Assembly (NCBI GenBank): GCA_020466095.1
Contig: CM035807.1
Coordinates: 97,447,381 to 97,511,380 of the forward strand
Source of the DNA: Chlorops oryzae
Lineage: Eukaryota; Arthropoda; Insecta; Diptera; Chloropidae
Direction of reading: 5' to 3'
Length of the DNA stretch: 64,000 nucleotides
Positions 63,197-64,000 of this stretch are shown here, piece after piece; position 1 is the stretch's first letter, and each line of letters starts with the position of its first letter. Under the pieces are notes generated by a model that searched no databases, was not told where the DNA came from, and saw nothing but the letters and a program-made list of their open reading frames with translations. The position numbers were made by a program, and so were the translations under genes.

Positions 63197-64000
63197 TATA
63201 CGAAGGCTATACGAAGGCTAAACGAAGGCTAAACGAAGGCTAAACGAAGGCTAAACGAAGGCTACACGAAGGCTATACGAAGGCTATACGAAGGCTATAC
63301 GAAGGCTATACGAAGGCTAACCGAAGGCTATACGAAGGCTATACGAAGGCTATACGAAGGCTACACGAAGGCTACACGAAGGCTACACGAAGGCTACACG
63401 AAGGCTACACGAAGGCTATACGAAGGCTACACGAAGGCTATACGAAGGCTATACGAAGGCTACACGAAGGCTACACGAAGGCTATACGAAGGCTATACGA
63501 AGGCTAAACGAAGGCTATACGAAGGCTACACGAAGGCTACACGAAGGCTACACGAAGGCTACACGAAGTCTACACGAAGGCTACACGAAGGCTATACGAA
63601 GGCTAAACGAAGGCTACACGAAGGCTACACGAAGGCTATACGAAGGCTACTTGAAGGCTACACGAAGGCTACACGAAGGCTACACGAAGGATATACGAAG
63701 GCTACACGAAGTCTACACGAAGGCTACACGAAGGCTATACGAAGGCTAAACGAAGGCTACACGAAGGCTACATGAAGGCTACACGAAGGCTACACGAAGG
63801 CTACACGAAGGCTACACGAAGGCTATACGAAGGCTATACGAAGGCTACACGAAGGCTACACGAAGGCTATACGAAGGCTACACGAAGGTTACAGAAGTCT
63901 ACACGTAAGGCAACACGAAGGCTATACGAAGGCTAAACGAACGCTACACGAGCCTACACGAAGGCTACACGAAGGCTACCGAAGGCTACACGAAGGCTAC

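Larger units (their letters stand above)
55426..64000 (+). repeat. 11-bp satellite with 195-bp linkers (higher-order array)
   Basis: About 8.6 kb, still continuing at the window end. The unit is 11 bp, chiefly TATACGAAGGC and TACACGAAGGC, with TAAACGAAGGC, TTAACGAAGGC and TTTACGAAGGC variants in runs. Four 195-bp linkers at 55426, 59523, 61115 and 63002 separate arrays of 3902, 1397, 1692 and at least 804 bp; 1397 is exactly 127 units. Blocks of variants recur, for example GCTATACGAACGCTATACG near 56616 and 58436, giving an internal period of about 1.82 kb. Before linkers 2 to 4 the array ends with the same variant string (CTTTATGACGGCCATATGAA). Long + strand open frames here (61962-62687, 61476-61919 and others) follow from the period and are not evidence of genes. 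Confidence 0.97.

Noticed and set aside
55426..64000. CRISPR array or bacterial repeat
   Set aside because: The units are 11 bp with no unique spacers, and the surroundings are eukaryotic with introns.
55426..64000. rDNA intergenic spacer with duplicated polymerase I promoters
   Set aside because: The layout is similar, but the linker has a TATA box and a polymerase II initiator and no rRNA sequence is visible. Not excluded without a search.

Overview
The window reads as nuclear DNA of a higher (cyclorrhaphan) fly. It is AT-rich, has many homopolymer and microsatellite runs, and its two protein genes have introns of 58 to 64 bases with GT..AG ends. It also carries a mariner copy and many small hAT-like MITEs with 8-bp target duplications. 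The texture and the mariner terminal sequence would fit a tephritid or close relative, but that is an inference and no species can be named from the sequence.

Layout. Positions 1 to about 47,500 contain no gene I can support. This part could be intergenic DNA or a very long intron of a gene outside the window. It holds a hAT MITE (2898-3384), two far-apart copies of a 0.54-kb MITE (14114-14650 and 46521-47054), a dead mariner (21411-22703), a Helitron-like repeat ending in a hairpin (about 27370-28321), a second hAT MITE packed with TATCGATA sites (30230-30820), and an inverted 70-83 bp repeat pair enclosing a 46-bp hAT remnant (32458-33474). From 38.2 to 47.1 kb there is a stack of mobile elements inserted into and beside one another, including a 978-bp near-perfect foldback at 40123-41100.

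Two genes lie on the + strand. 47618-49817 is a six-exon carnitine O-acetyltransferase. It has a presequence-like N-terminus, the catalytic His, the STS motif and a C-terminal SKL peroxisomal signal. Its reading frame is interrupted by one extra G at 47850-47852. 51051-53733 is a two-exon gene for an unrecognised protein of about 873 residues. The two share orientation and are separated by about 1.2 kb, but nothing in the sequence links their functions.

Beyond them, 54314-55367 is a palindrome built from two smaller palindromes. It runs directly into a satellite block from 55426 to the window end. The satellite is an 11-bp tandem repeat (TATACGAAGGC and TACACGAAGGC types) interrupted four times by a conserved 195-bp linker. 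Each linker carries TATAAATA and, exactly 32 bases downstream, the A of a TCAGT initiator, followed by MTE-like and DPE-like sequence. The arrays therefore look like repeats with their own RNA polymerase II core promoters, which is the most unusual structure here. Because 11 is not a multiple of 3, all three + strand frames read the same 11-residue peptide repeat.
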